Positions 8,458 to 17,837 of a stretch of 64,000 nt of DNA are shown here, one piece after another. The position numbers were made by a program, and so were the translations under genes. This stretch comes from Gracilibacillus dipsosauri. GTDB taxonomy: Bacteria; Bacillota; Bacilli; Bacillales; Amphibacillaceae. The notes under the pieces are model-generated. The model was not told the origin of the DNA, searched no databases, and worked only from the letters and a program-made list of their open reading frames with translations. How positions within the stretch are numbered: the stretch's first letter is position 1; each line of letters starts with the position of its first letter. The stretch spans positions 248,001 to 312,000 of the forward strand of contig NZ_QGTD01000008.1 of the NCBI RefSeq assembly GCF_003176895.1, in the 5' to 3' direction.

Positions 8458-9453
8458 ATGAAACTAAGTGTATTAGATCAAGCCCCCATTTCCAGAGGAT
8501 CTGATCCAATCAAGACATTAGAAAATACAGTGGCTCTTGCCAAAAAAGCAGAGGAGTTAGGCTATTCTCGTTACTGGATGGCGGAGCATCACAATGCAAA
8601 TGGATTGGCAAGCATCGCCCCGGAAATAATTATAGCTCGAATTGCTTCCACTACGAAGCGAATACGGGTTGGATCTGGTGGTGTACTACTCCCACAATAT
8701 AGTCCGCTAAAGGTTGCAGAAACATTTTTGTCACTTGAAGCATTATTTCCAAACAGGATTGACCTTGGAATTGGTCGTTCACCAGGTGGTTCACAATTAA
8801 CAAGGAGCGCCTTATTAGACGGGCTGCCAAGAGAAATGGGGGAATTTCCTAGACAGCTCTCAGATGTACAAGGTTTCTTACATAATACACTACCAAGAGA
8901 GCATTCATTTCGCCTGGTAAAAGCAGGTCCTAGAATAGATCAAGCTCCTAGGCTCTGGTTGTTAGGATTATCAGAGAGGGCGGCAATAAATGCGGGAAGA
9001 TTAGGTATCGGCTTTGTATTTGGGCATTTTATTCGTCCAGACAATGGGGAAGGCATTCTTCGAACCTATGTGGAAAGTTTCCAAGCGTCTGAAACATTTG
9101 ATCGACCAAATAAAATGATATGTATTTTTGTGGTTTGCTCGGAAACACAAGAAAAAGCTGAGGAGCTTGCACTAAGTCAAGATAAATGGCTACTCCAAGT
9201 TGGTCAGGGAAGAGACACCAAAGTCCCATCAGTGGAAGAGGTCAAAAAGAAACCATTCACTTCATCAGAATTAAAACAGATAGAAAAAAATCGAAAAAGA
9301 TGCATTATTGGGACTCCAGAAAAAGTAAAAACAGAACTAACACGTTTAAGTAAGTTGTACAACACAGATGAATTCATGATTATTACGAATATTTATGATT
9401 TTAAGGAGAAGGTAAACTCCTACCGATTAATTGCTGAAGTATTTTCGCTTTAA
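8458..9453 (+). CDS. LLM-class flavin-dependent oxidoreductase (luciferase-like)
   Basis: 331 residues with the bacterial-luciferase TIM-barrel pattern: start KLSVLDQAPIS, the SRYWMAEHHN block near residue 40, and the RIDLGIGRSPGG phosphate-binding loop near 100. Such enzymes use reduced FMN to oxidise a small substrate. This subgroup (single-component, MsnO8/YhbW-like) has no assigned substrate that can be read here. The ATG at 8458 follows AAAGGGTGGG. It stands alone between the WYL regulator and a convergent TetR gene. Confidence 0.88.
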   Translation: MKLSVLDQAPISRGSDPIKTLENTVALAKKAEELGYSRYWMAEHHNANGLASIAPEIIIARIASTTKRIRVGSGGVLLPQYSPLKVAETFLSLEALFPNRIDLGIGRSPGGSQLTRSALLDGLPREMGEFPRQLSDVQGFLHNTLPREHSFRLVKAGPRIDQAPRLWLLGLSERAAINAGRLGIGFVFGHFIRPDNGEGILRTYVESFQASETFDRPNKMICIFVVCSETQEKAEELALSQDKWLLQVGQGRDTKVPSVEEVKKKPFTSSELKQIEKNRKRCIIGTPEKVKTELTRLSKLYNTDEFMIITNIYDFKEKVNSYRLIAEVFSL

Positions 9454-9466
9454 GGGTAGTGTCCTA

Positions 9467-10006
9467 CTATCTGTTTACAAATAGGTTAATTAGTTCCGCC
9501 ATTTCTTTTGGGGATTGCTTCGTACCATTATTCAACCAGTCCTTAATTACATGAATGGCACCACTTATGATAAAAGTAATGAAATAATCAGTCCGATCAG
9601 ACTTTTCTGTCACGGCGTGATCCATTAAAATTTGCTTTGCTATAATCATCACTCTCTTCTGAAAGCTTGTTCCCGTATTTTGGTTGAGCAAAGTTTGACA
9701 TACATGCTTTTGTTCAATGATATATTCTAGAAGAGTTTCTGTAAGCTGAAGAGACTCTTCTTCCTTGGCAAAATTACATTCCGTTAAATGCTTATTCATT
9801 TCTTCTATAATTTCCTCTTCAATCTGATGCAATAAATCGAGCGGATCTTTATAGTGCGTGTAAAAAGTAGAACGATTAATATCCGCCTCCATACATATCT
9901 CTTTTACAGTTATTGCAGATAAAGGTTTCTGATTTAACAAATGCATTAAGCTATCCTTTAGCACCATCCGGGTATATTTTTTGCGTCGATCCAGCCTTGC
10001 AGCCAT
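9467..10006 (-). CDS. TetR/AcrR family transcriptional regulator
   Basis: 179 residues. The N-terminal helix-turn-helix (SAITVKEICMEADINRSTFYTHYKDPLDLL, residues about 27–57) is typical TetR; the C-terminal ligand/dimer domain resembles the TetR_C_7 type seen with export genes. The ATG at 10006 is preferred because a G-rich GGGGGG ribosome site lies 9–14 nt upstream and the protein begins just before the HTH. The longer frame upstream to 10204 would extend past any ribosome site. It is divergent from the MMPL transporter, about 180 bp apart, and is its probable repressor. Confidence 0.88.
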   Translation of the reverse strand: MAARLDRRKKYTRMVLKDSLMHLLNQKPLSAITVKEICMEADINRSTFYTHYKDPLDLLHQIEEEIIEEMNKHLTECNFAKEEESLQLTETLLEYIIEQKHVCQTLLNQNTGTSFQKRVMIIAKQILMDHAVTEKSDRTDYFITFIISGAIHVIKDWLNNGTKQSPKEMAELINLFVNR

Positions 10007-10188
10007 TCTTAGAAGCCCCCCTTTTTTATTACAAAATAAATGTGAATTTTTTGTAACATTCCGACAAAAAATTAAAATATGTTGGAAATTAGACGTTATT
10101 TCTAAAACTGTTTGTTGATTAGGCAACACGGTGTCTATATAATGATATAGTGTAGTTTTAGATTTGGCAAGAGAGAGGATGATCCACG

Positions 10189-12249
10189 ATTGATCTTTCA
10201 ACAAAAATAATTAAAAACAAAAAAATTATCGTGGTTGTATTTATGGTAATTGCCTTGATTAGTTCGATCGCACAATTTGGCGTATCAGTTAATTATAATA
10301 TGGTTGACTATTTACCAGAAGATGCACCGTCAATGACCGCAATGGACACAATGGAAGAAGAATTTGATGCAGCGGTTGCCAATACTCGAGTAATGATTAA
10401 AGATGTCACCGTCCAAGAAGCACTTGATTACAAAGAAAAGATAGCAGCAATTGATGGTGTAAGTGAAGTGATGTGGTTGGATGACGCTATTGATCTAAAG
10501 ACACCATTAGAAATGGCAGATCAAGATACCGTGGAATCTTACTATAAAGATAAGGATGCCTTGTTATCTTTTCATATTCAAGAAGGGGAAGAAGTAGAGG
10601 TAACAGATAAGGTATATAAACTTATTGGCGAAGAAAATGCTATGTCCGGAGAGGCGCTTAATACAGCAAATTCTCAAAAGATGGCTGGAACAGAATCTGC
10701 CTATGCTGCTCTCTTATTAGTCCCGATTATTATTCTTATACTTGTTATATCCACTAATTCCTGGATGGAGCCAGTCTTCTTTTTAACTGCGATTGGAGTA
10801 TCTGTGCTTGTTAATATGGGTACAAATATTTTTCTAGGTGAAGTATCCTTTGTTACACAGTCAGTTGCACCAATTCTTCAACTTGCTGTATCGCTTGACT
10901 ATGCCATATTTCTGCTTCATAGCTTCTCAGATTTTCGACAGGAAGGAAAAGAACCAGTAGAAGCGATGCGTATGGCAATAAAGCGATCCTTTCCTGCGAT
11001 TACAGCAAGTGCTTCGACGACCTTCTTTGGTTTTATGGCACTCAGTTTTATGAATTTCGAGATTGGCTCTGATTTGGGGATAAACCTTGTAAAAGGAATC
11101 CTGTTAAGCTTTATCTGTGTAATGATTTTCTTACCTGCTTTAACATTAACCTTCTATAAATGGATAGATAAAACGAAGCACAAGCCCATTATTCCTGCAT
11201 TTAAAAATATTGGAAAAAGTGTATTAAAACTAAAAATACCTGTGTTAATACTCGTTTTTTTAATGATTGTCCCAGCTTATTTAGGACAAAGCAATACCAA
11301 CTTTATTTATGGTACGGGCGAACAGCCTGAAAATACAAGAATCGGGCAAGATGAACTCGCTATTGAACAAACCTTTGGAAAGAATACTCCAATGGTATTA
11401 CTTGTACCAAAAGGTGACATTGCAAAAGAAGAAGAGCTTGTACAGGATTTAGAAAAATTAGAGGAAGTATCAAGCGTGTTAGCTTATGTCAATACAGTGG
11501 ATCCTGTGATTCCTCCAGAATATTTAGAGGAGTCTGTGGCAGAACAATTCTATTCTGATCAATTTGCGCGAATTATTTTGAATACAAATCAAGACGCTGA
11601 AGGGGAAGCTGCCTTTACTCTGATCGAAAAAGTAGAAGAAATGGCTTCAGGATATTATGGAGAAGATGTTTATTCACTTGGAGAAAGTGTTACCTTATAT
11701 GATATCAAAAACACGGTAGAGAAGGATAATCAACTAGTCAATCTTTTAACAATTATAACGATTGCGATCGTGTTATTGGTGACTTTCCGCTCGATCACTA
11801 TACCTATTGTCTTATTGCTTACCATTCAATCATCGGTCTGGATTAATTTATCTGTTCCGTATTTCACCGATACACCACTTGTATATGTCGGATATTTAAT
11901 AATAAGTACAGTACAATTGGCCGCAACAGTTGACTATGCGATATTGTTAACAGAAGCATACGAAAAAAACCGTAAAGAAATGCCTGCAGTTCAGGCTATT
12001 AAAAAGACGATCGATGAAAAAATCTTTTCCATTTTAATTTCAGCATCGATCTTATCAAGTGTTGGCTTTATACTAGCATGGACCTCCTCCAATCCGATTG
12101 TCTCATCAATTGGGTTATTACTCGGTAGGGGAACATTACTCGCATTTACTATGGTAGTCTTTTTCCTACCCGCGTTGTTAGTCATACTGGATAAGGTCAT
12201 CGAAAAAACAACATGGAAACCAAACTTTTTTAAAGGGAAGGGATCATGA
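10189..12249 (+). CDS. MMPL/RND family transporter
   Basis: About 686 residues with the duplicated MMPL layout: TM1, a large outward loop (residues about 40–160), TM2–6, then a second TM7–loop–TM8–12 repeat. Conserved segments SLDYAIFLLHSF and TVDYAILLTEAY lie in TM4 and TM10; the central Asp residues are the proton relay of the family. It probably exports lipids or hydrophobic molecules. The first ATG/GTG/TTG in frame (GTG 10231) lacks a ribosome site and truncates the cytoplasmic N-terminus. The ATT at 10189 has AGAGAGG about 10 nt upstream and gives the family-like N-terminus DLSTKIIKNKKIIVVV, so a rare ATT start is proposed. The stop overlaps the next gene's ATG. Confidence 0.88.
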   Translation: MDLSTKIIKNKKIIVVVFMVIALISSIAQFGVSVNYNMVDYLPEDAPSMTAMDTMEEEFDAAVANTRVMIKDVTVQEALDYKEKIAAIDGVSEVMWLDDAIDLKTPLEMADQDTVESYYKDKDALLSFHIQEGEEVEVTDKVYKLIGEENAMSGEALNTANSQKMAGTESAYAALLLVPIIILILVISTNSWMEPVFFLTAIGVSVLVNMGTNIFLGEVSFVTQSVAPILQLAVSLDYAIFLLHSFSDFRQEGKEPVEAMRMAIKRSFPAITASASTTFFGFMALSFMNFEIGSDLGINLVKGILLSFICVMIFLPALTLTFYKWIDKTKHKPIIPAFKNIGKSVLKLKIPVLILVFLMIVPAYLGQSNTNFIYGTGEQPENTRIGQDELAIEQTFGKNTPMVLLVPKGDIAKEEELVQDLEKLEEVSSVLAYVNTVDPVIPPEYLEESVAEQFYSDQFARIILNTNQDAEGEAAFTLIEKVEEMASGYYGEDVYSLGESVTLYDIKNTVEKDNQLVNLLTIITIAIVLLVTFRSITIPIVLLLTIQSSVWINLSVPYFTDTPLVYVGYLIISTVQLAATVDYAILLTEAYEKNRKEMPAVQAIKKTIDEKIFSILISASILSSVGFILAWTSSNPIVSSIGLLLGRGTLLAFTMVVFFLPALLVILDKVIEKTTWKPNFFKGKGS

Positions 12250-14030
12250 TGAAATTTAGGAAATTCGTGATATTAATGATTATAGGTTTACTACTATTTT
12301 CCTTTTTACCAGTTATTATTGCTGCTGAGCAAGGAAGCTATAAGACGAAAGATGAAGTAGTTTACACAACCTTAAAGCCAAATGGATCACAGAAGGAAAT
12401 GTATGTCGTTAATAGTTTTCAAATAAAGGAAAAAGGAGATCTCGAAGATTATGGCGATTATAAAAGTGTCAAAAATCTAACAGATTTATCTGAATTGTCA
12501 TTAGCAAAAAATAAAGTTTCCTTTACTGCCTCAACTGATACCTTTTTTTATCAAGGAAATCTTGAGGAGAAGCCATTACCATGGAATTTTGATATCTCTT
12601 ATCAGCTAGATGGTAAAGTTATACCGTCAGACCAGTTGTTAGGGGAGGATGGACACTTAAAAATAGAGATAGCTACCTCTAAAAATGAAAATGCAGGGGA
12701 TATCTTTTATGAAAATTATTTATTGCAAATCGCCTTAACATTAGACACTTCGAAATATGAAAATATCATTGCAGAGGAAGCGACTGTAGCGAATGCAGGA
12801 AAAAATAAGCAGATAAGCTTCACGTTAATGCCAGAGCAAGAACAAACATTTGTCCTAGAAGCAGATGTAGTAGATCTAGAATTAAACGGGATCGAGATCT
12901 CAGCTGTTCCATCTTCTATGTCAATCGATTCACCAAACGTGGATGAAATGACAGAGGATTTCCAATCCTTGTCTGATGCAACTGGAGAAATTAATGATGG
13001 TGTCGGTCAATTGCAGCAGGGTATCAGCGAATTAAATGATGGGGTGGCTAGCTTAGAAAATGGATCTAATCAATATCAGAATGGTATAAATGAGCTCGAT
13101 AACGGTTCAGAGGAATTAATCAATGGCTCATCCGCAATAAATGAGGCACTAAGCAAAATGAAGGAATCACTAAATCAAGAGTTTGGAGCAGGAGACTTTA
13201 CTGAGCTCATAAATGGGCTAAAGGAACTTGCAGATGGATTGGAGAGTACGGAGAAAGGCTTGTCTAGTTTACAAGAAAATTATGATAATGCGTATCAAGC
13301 TTTGGATCAAGCAATTACAGCAATTCCTGATTATGAAATTTCAAATGATGAGATTAATCAATTGAAGCAAAGCACCGATGATGAAAAAGTGGTTGATAAA
13401 CTAGTCGAAACTTATAAGCAAGCTCGTAAAACAAAAGCAACATATAAACAAGTTAAAGAAGCTTTTTCGGTGGTAAGTCCAACCCTAAAGGAAGTCAATG
13501 GTTCCCTTACGAAGATGGTGACTTCTTTAAGAACCATGTCAAAAGAAATCACGAATGCTACAGATCCAGCCAACATCGAACAATCGGTTACTAAACTTCA
13601 AGAAGGTGTGTCACAACTAGCTAGTAAATATCAGGAATTTCACAATGGGCTAAAGGAATATACGAATGGAGTTCATAAGCTTTCCAATACCTATACAGAT
13701 CTGGATAATGGAATATCTGAATTAGGTGAGGGTACAGAGGAATTGGAAAACGGAGCGAAGGAGTTACACAACGGTACAACCGAATTAGCTGATTCTACAA
13801 GCGAGATTCCGGAACAAATGCAAAAAGAAGTAGACGAGATGATCAATAAATATGATAAATCTGATTTTAAGGCCATATCTTTTGTATCTGAGAAAAATGA
13901 AAAGGTAGGTACCGTTCAGTTTGTCATTAAAACAGAAGATATAAAGAAATCGGATGATAAAGAGGAAGAGAAAGAAGAAGAGCAAAAAGAGAAAAGTTTT
14001 TGGGACAAATTATGGGATTTATTCCGCTAA
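12246..14030 (+). CDS. Secreted/membrane-tethered heptad-repeat protein (YhgE-like accessory to the MMPL transporter)
   Basis: 594 residues with an N-terminal signal or anchor helix (residues about 5–25). A beta-rich N-terminal domain is followed by tandem heptads of the form xxxLxxG, such as GISELNDG, GVASLENG, GINELDNG and GSEELING, at roughly 245–300 and again at 475–525, with a coiled-coil segment between them. The C-terminus is highly charged and ends WDKLWDLFR. Such repeats occur in the extracellular parts of YhgE/Pip-type proteins and next to MMPL exporters. The start overlaps the transporter stop (ATGA), so the two are translated together and probably act together at the cell surface. 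Function unknown. Confidence 0.8.
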   Translation: MMKFRKFVILMIIGLLLFSFLPVIIAAEQGSYKTKDEVVYTTLKPNGSQKEMYVVNSFQIKEKGDLEDYGDYKSVKNLTDLSELSLAKNKVSFTASTDTFFYQGNLEEKPLPWNFDISYQLDGKVIPSDQLLGEDGHLKIEIATSKNENAGDIFYENYLLQIALTLDTSKYENIIAEEATVANAGKNKQISFTLMPEQEQTFVLEADVVDLELNGIEISAVPSSMSIDSPNVDEMTEDFQSLSDATGEINDGVGQLQQGISELNDGVASLENGSNQYQNGINELDNGSEELINGSSAINEALSKMKESLNQEFGAGDFTELINGLKELADGLESTEKGLSSLQENYDNAYQALDQAITAIPDYEISNDEINQLKQSTDDEKVVDKLVETYKQARKTKATYKQVKEAFSVVSPTLKEVNGSLTKMVTSLRTMSKEITNATDPANIEQSVTKLQEGVSQLASKYQEFHNGLKEYTNGVHKLSNTYTDLDNGISELGEGTEELENGAKELHNGTTELADSTSEIPEQMQKEVDEMINKYDKSDFKAISFVSEKNEKVGTVQFVIKTEDIKKSDDKEEEKEEEQKEKSFWDKLWDLFR

Positions 14031-14036
14031 GTAATT

Positions 14037-14073
14037 GGAAAGTGGCACTATTATGTCACTTTCCATTTTTTAT
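14037..14073 (+). terminator. Terminator of the MMPL unit
   Basis: An 8-bp stem GGAAAGTG/CACTTTCC with a 12-nt loop, followed by CATTTTTTATTT, just after the stop of the heptad-repeat gene. Confidence 0.8.
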
Positions 14074-14214
14074 TTCACCTTTCTCTATCCCTTGTCATGA
14101 CTAACGTTATGATATTTTTTATAAAAACAACTAACAATTTTCCATTATGACAAAGATAGTACCTAATTACCCCTTATACTGGAATCAAAATCAAGCTTAA
14201 GGGAGAAGGAATGG

Positions 14215-14634
14215 ATGAAGGAAATTGTAACTACCTTACTCATATTGTTTGCATCACTTATTCTACTTGTAAGCTATAATGCTCGAAAATCGAACAGTTC
14301 TACTCAAACCAAGGCAAGAAAGATGGTACCAATAAAGGATTTTGCAAAAATGTACAGGAATCCGCAAGCCTATTATAATCATCAAATAATACTTACCGCA
14401 AAAGTGATCAAGGTTATTGAAAACAATAAAGGGATGACTTATCTACCTGTATATACAATCCTGAAAAAAGAACAAAATTTATTGATTTACATAAAACAAA
14501 CAAAACTGAACGTAAAAGTTAATAATACTATCCGGGTAGTAGGGATTATTCGTAATCAATATGAAGGAAGAGGAAAAAAAGAATTGATGATAGCACCTTT
14601 AATAGAGGCTATTTCTATAGAAGTATTGGATTAA
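14215..14634 (+). CDS. Membrane-anchored small protein, possible OB-fold
   Basis: 139 residues, not assigned to a named family. Residues about 4–23 form a signal-anchor helix without a lipobox Cys. The remainder is a basic beta-rich domain (YRNPQAYYNHQIILTAKVIKVI ... IRVVGIIRNQYEG...) whose pattern of strands and the phrase KVNNTIRVVGII resemble the tRNA_anti-like OB-fold domains found in extracytoplasmic proteins. The ATG at 14215 follows a GGGAGAAGG ribosome site. It stands alone. An extracytoplasmic binding role is inferred only from the fold-like pattern. Confidence 0.6.
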   Translation: MKEIVTTLLILFASLILLVSYNARKSNSSTQTKARKMVPIKDFAKMYRNPQAYYNHQIILTAKVIKVIENNKGMTYLPVYTILKKEQNLLIYIKQTKLNVKVNNTIRVVGIIRNQYEGRGKKELMIAPLIEAISIEVLD

Positions 14635-14721
14635 AGAAAGTAATGATAAGAGCAAGGTATGTTTAAAACTTTGAAATAGGTGAAAATACAATGGTGAGAA
14701 CGTAGTATAGGAGGTAAGAAA

Positions 14722-15522
14722 ATGTCAATTTTTTCAAAAGAAGCATTACTTGATCAACATATATTAATAACAGGTGCTACAGGTGGAATTGGCTCCGAGA
14801 CAGCAAAAACAATTGCTAAAATGGGAGCAAAAGTAACCATTACAGGAAGAAATAAAAAAAGGCTAGTACAATTAAAAACAGAACTCGAAAATGTGACAAC
14901 AAAGGATAAAATTCATGCAATAGAAGCAGATATCAATAATGAACAGGGAAGGTTAAACCTACTAACCAAATCAGAGGAAGCATTTGGCATAGTTTCAGGT
15001 CTAGTAAATTCAGCAGGAATAACGGGGGGAACAGTCGTTGAAAGTTTGAGTGAAGAGGAAGTCGAACATATTATGAGAGTCAATTATTTTTCTGCATTTA
15101 GTTTGACACAATCCATTTACCAAAAAATGATCAAAAGAAAACATGGTAATATAGTGAATATTGCTTCACTCTCTGGATTGAGAGGTACATATGGTAATAG
15201 TGCTTATGCAGCAAGTAAATTTGCTGTCATAGGATGGACTCAATCTATGGCTGTTGAAGCAATAAGGCATAACATTCGTGTTAATGCAGTCTGTCCTGGA
15301 TTTGTTGATACGAATATGGCAAGAGGAATCATTGCTAAAAAAGCGGAGCGAAATCAAATCTCGTATAAGACTGCTATGAGAAATGCTAAGAATAGTATTC
15401 CATCAGGTGAGCTCACGACAACTCTAGAAGTCGCGAATACAATAGCTTTTCTTTTGACAGATGCTGCGAAGAACATAGTTGGTGAATCAGTGAAAATTTC
15501 AGGTGGAAGTGTTATGAGATAA
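14722..15522 (+). CDS. Short-chain dehydrogenase/reductase (FabG-like)
   Basis: 266 residues, classical SDR. The NAD(P)-binding TGATGGIG is near residue 18, NSAGI near 96, the catalytic Ser in NIASLSG near 150, and the YAASK Tyr–Lys pair near 162, followed by the PGFVDTNM substrate-loop motif. An Arg in TGRNKKR after beta-2 suggests NADPH preference. Most similar in style to 3-oxoacyl-ACP reductases, but no fatty-acid genes are adjacent, so the substrate is open. The ATG follows AGGAGGTAAG. Confidence 0.88.
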   Translation: MSIFSKEALLDQHILITGATGGIGSETAKTIAKMGAKVTITGRNKKRLVQLKTELENVTTKDKIHAIEADINNEQGRLNLLTKSEEAFGIVSGLVNSAGITGGTVVESLSEEEVEHIMRVNYFSAFSLTQSIYQKMIKRKHGNIVNIASLSGLRGTYGNSAYAASKFAVIGWTQSMAVEAIRHNIRVNAVCPGFVDTNMARGIIAKKAERNQISYKTAMRNAKNSIPSGELTTTLEVANTIAFLLTDAAKNIVGESVKISGGSVMR

Positions 15523-15534
15523 ATAATGTTGAAA

Positions 15535-16182
15535 TTATGCCTTCATAATAGATTGGCTCACCTTCTTGGAGTTTTTATTCTTCCAACCAACCAAAGCTCT
15601 TTCCAAGGATTTGTCTATTTTCGCTATTTTCCATAATTGCTCGTAAATACTTTCATGATAAATCCTTTGCTGCTGATCAATCATTCCGAGAAAAAGAAGC
15701 CATCTTGCAAAATGATCCTGCAAGGGATTTATTATCTGATTTTGCCAAGCCTTTATTACCTTAGGCAGTTCAATGAAATGATATTCAAGCTGATTACTAA
15801 GAGAGTAATTATATACAGGTAAATATATGGAGTGAAATTTTGTTGTGTTTAAAAATAATGGGAATGTTAAAAACTTTATGATAATTATTTGCTGTTTGTG
15901 AGAATAATCTTCTTGTTTGTAATGAGGAGTATGAAAAAATTTGTGAATTATATTATCGAACAAGTGTAGAAAGTGTATTTCGATCAAGTAATCCTTATTT
16001 TTTTCCGTATTCGCATAATAGGTGATAGGTATTTTTTTTATTAATGTTAGTTTTTCTATCGGGTCTTTTTTAAATTTGGATAGGAGTAGTGCTTTAATAA
16101 AAGAAAAGAGTACTTCATCTTCTTGAATAATCTGAATAATGTCATCATTTAATGTAGAATATGTAAATCTTACGTGGCTCAT
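15535..16182 (-). CDS. Divergent, probably inactive Rpn-family (PD-(D/E)XK) nuclease/transposase-like protein
   Basis: 215 residues. The C-terminal half fits Rpn/transposase-31-like proteins of Bacillaceae: LEYHFIELPKVIKAW, then a WLLFLGMID block, then an all-helical segment ending in a WKNKN-type turn. The N-terminal nuclease core is abnormal. The usual conserved start (a KxxFG-type block) is missing, the strand carrying the catalytic Asp appears deleted, and the E-x-Q motif reads EIH. So the catalytic PD-(D/E)XK site seems lost. The start has an excellent AAAGGAGGG ribosome site, so the gene may still be expressed. Family assignment is by recognition of the C-terminal pattern. Confidence 0.6.
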   Translation of the reverse strand: MSHVRFTYSTLNDDIIQIIQEDEVLFSFIKALLLSKFKKDPIEKLTLIKKIPITYYANTEKNKDYLIEIHFLHLFDNIIHKFFHTPHYKQEDYSHKQQIIIIKFLTFPLFLNTTKFHSIYLPVYNYSLSNQLEYHFIELPKVIKAWQNQIINPLQDHFARWLLFLGMIDQQQRIYHESIYEQLWKIAKIDKSLERALVGWKNKNSKKVSQSIMKA

Positions 16183-16419
16183 CTCTGGTCCCTCCTTTAG
16201 CTATATTATTTTAGATACTGCTTTTTTAGTCAAATAGCCAAATATGGATTTGTTAAAATTACCATCTAGATTATTAGATATTTGATATGTAAGAACTCCT
16301 TTTAGACACCTGCATTTATCATAGATGAAAGCTTTTCATATTTTGGTTTGAAAAAGTTATGTTAAACTACATTTATATAATCTACTTATACTTCATATTG
16401 CCAGAAAGGAGAATCATTT

Positions 16420-16872
16420 ATGAATTCATATATGAACCACGCCATTCGGCTTGCATTAGAAAATGTTCAAGAAGGAGGACAACCCTTTGGAGCCGTATTA
16501 GTCCGTAATGAGGAGGTTTTGGCGGAAGGTGTTAACGAATTACATCTTTATCATGACGTAAGCGGTCATGCTGAATTACTCGCTATCCGTCGAGCGCAAA
16601 AGAGGCTAAATACGAATGATTTATCGGGTTGTGTTATATATGCAAGTGGAGAGCCATGTGCCATGTGTTTGACCGCAATGTATTTTGCGGGGATCAATCA
16701 GGTTTACTTTTGTCAAAGTGTAGATGAGGCAACAGAGGTAGGATTAACGAAATCTAAGGAGATTTATCATGATCTTCAAAAACCAAAAAATCAACGATCC
16801 ATCAAAATAGAACAATTATCCCTCGATAAAGGGCAGCTAGATCCAATGAAATTATGGAAAGAAAGTAATTAA
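16420..16872 (+). CDS. Nucleoside/guanine deaminase (CDA superfamily)
   Basis: 150 residues. The zinc site is complete: the HAE motif in SGHAELLAIRRA near residue 51 and PCAMC near residue 82, with the FGAVLV motif near 26. The layout and C-terminus resemble B. subtilis guanine deaminase GuaD, which converts guanine to xanthine; a related nucleoside deaminase is also possible. The ATG follows AGAAAGGAG. It is a single gene with no purine genes nearby. Confidence 0.85.
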   Translation: MNSYMNHAIRLALENVQEGGQPFGAVLVRNEEVLAEGVNELHLYHDVSGHAELLAIRRAQKRLNTNDLSGCVIYASGEPCAMCLTAMYFAGINQVYFCQSVDEATEVGLTKSKEIYHDLQKPKNQRSIKIEQLSLDKGQLDPMKLWKESN

Positions 16873-16970
16873 TTATTAGGCATAAAATGTTGTACATTCC
16901 TCATAAGGTTCTTTAACTACTAAATTATTAGGTAAAGACGGGAAGAGACAGGGTGGTGTGAAACGGTCTT

Positions 16971-17837
16971 ATGAAAGGTGTAGGTTTAATATTAGAAGGT
17001 GGCGGTAGCAGAGGGGTTTTTACAGCAGGAGTGTTACAGTATTTAATGGAGCAAAATATATACATACCTTATGTGATGGGAGTTTCATCAGGTGCTTGTA
17101 ATGGTTCCTCCTATATTTCCAGGCAGCTTGATCGTAATAGAAAGGTAAATATTGATTATGTGCAGCATCCAGATTATCTATCTTTAAAAAATTTGTTTAC
17201 AAAAAAACAGCTTTTTGGGATGGATTTTTTATTCGAAACATTAATGAATGAATTAGAGCCATTTGATTATCCAACATTCCAAAAGGCGAAAGAAGAATTT
17301 GTTGTGGTAGCAACAGACTGTATTACTGGAACGCCAGTCTATTATTATAAATCGAAATATGCCCAAGAAATGATGACACTAATAAGAGCATCTAGTTCTC
17401 TGCCGCTGATTGCCCCAGCTGTTTCATTTGAGAATAGGGAGCTCTTAGACGGTGGGATAACCGATCCGATTCCAATTAAACAGTCGATGAAAGATGGAAA
17501 TTCACGAAATATTGTTATATTAACTAAAAATCGAGGTTATTTTAAAAAAATGGAGGCATTTCATTGGCTCATAAAAAAGAAATATCAGGCATATCCCGCA
17601 TTGTTAGCGGCTATCGAAAGGCGACATATTGTTTACAATGATGTACTAAATTATCTGTATGACCAAGAGAAAAAAGGAAATATTTTCCTTATTTGTCCAA
17701 CCGAAAAACTCCGAGTGGGCAGAATGGAAAAAAACCAGAACAAATTAACGGATTTATATCAGCAAGGGTATGAAGAAATGAAAAAGCTTATACGGCCACT
17801 TAAAGAATTTTTAGAGGTGAAGCAAGAGGTTATTTAA
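16971..17837 (+). CDS. Patatin-like phospholipase (copy 1)
   Basis: 288 residues with the complete patatin site: the oxyanion-hole GGGSRG at residues 10–15, the nucleophile elbow GVSSG with Ser39, and the DGG motif that carries the catalytic Asp near 165. Such proteins hydrolyse acyl chains of phospholipids or other lipids. No signal peptide, so it is cytoplasmic or membrane-peripheral. A second copy (19291–20142) aligns over its whole length without gaps. The two flank a convergent MFS transporter gene, which suggests a local duplication. The C-terminal 80 residues are rich in Lys. Confidence 0.9.
   Translation: MKGVGLILEGGGSRGVFTAGVLQYLMEQNIYIPYVMGVSSGACNGSSYISRQLDRNRKVNIDYVQHPDYLSLKNLFTKKQLFGMDFLFETLMNELEPFDYPTFQKAKEEFVVVATDCITGTPVYYYKSKYAQEMMTLIRASSSLPLIAPAVSFENRELLDGGITDPIPIKQSMKDGNSRNIVILTKNRGYFKKMEAFHWLIKKKYQAYPALLAAIERRHIVYNDVLNYLYDQEKKGNIFLICPTEKLRVGRMEKNQNKLTDLYQQGYEEMKKLIRPLKEFLEVKQEVI

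Noticed and set aside
10007-10204. N-terminal extension of the TetR frame
   Set aside because: No ribosome site at 10204; it would cover the divergent promoter region. The ATG at 10006 fits the family start.
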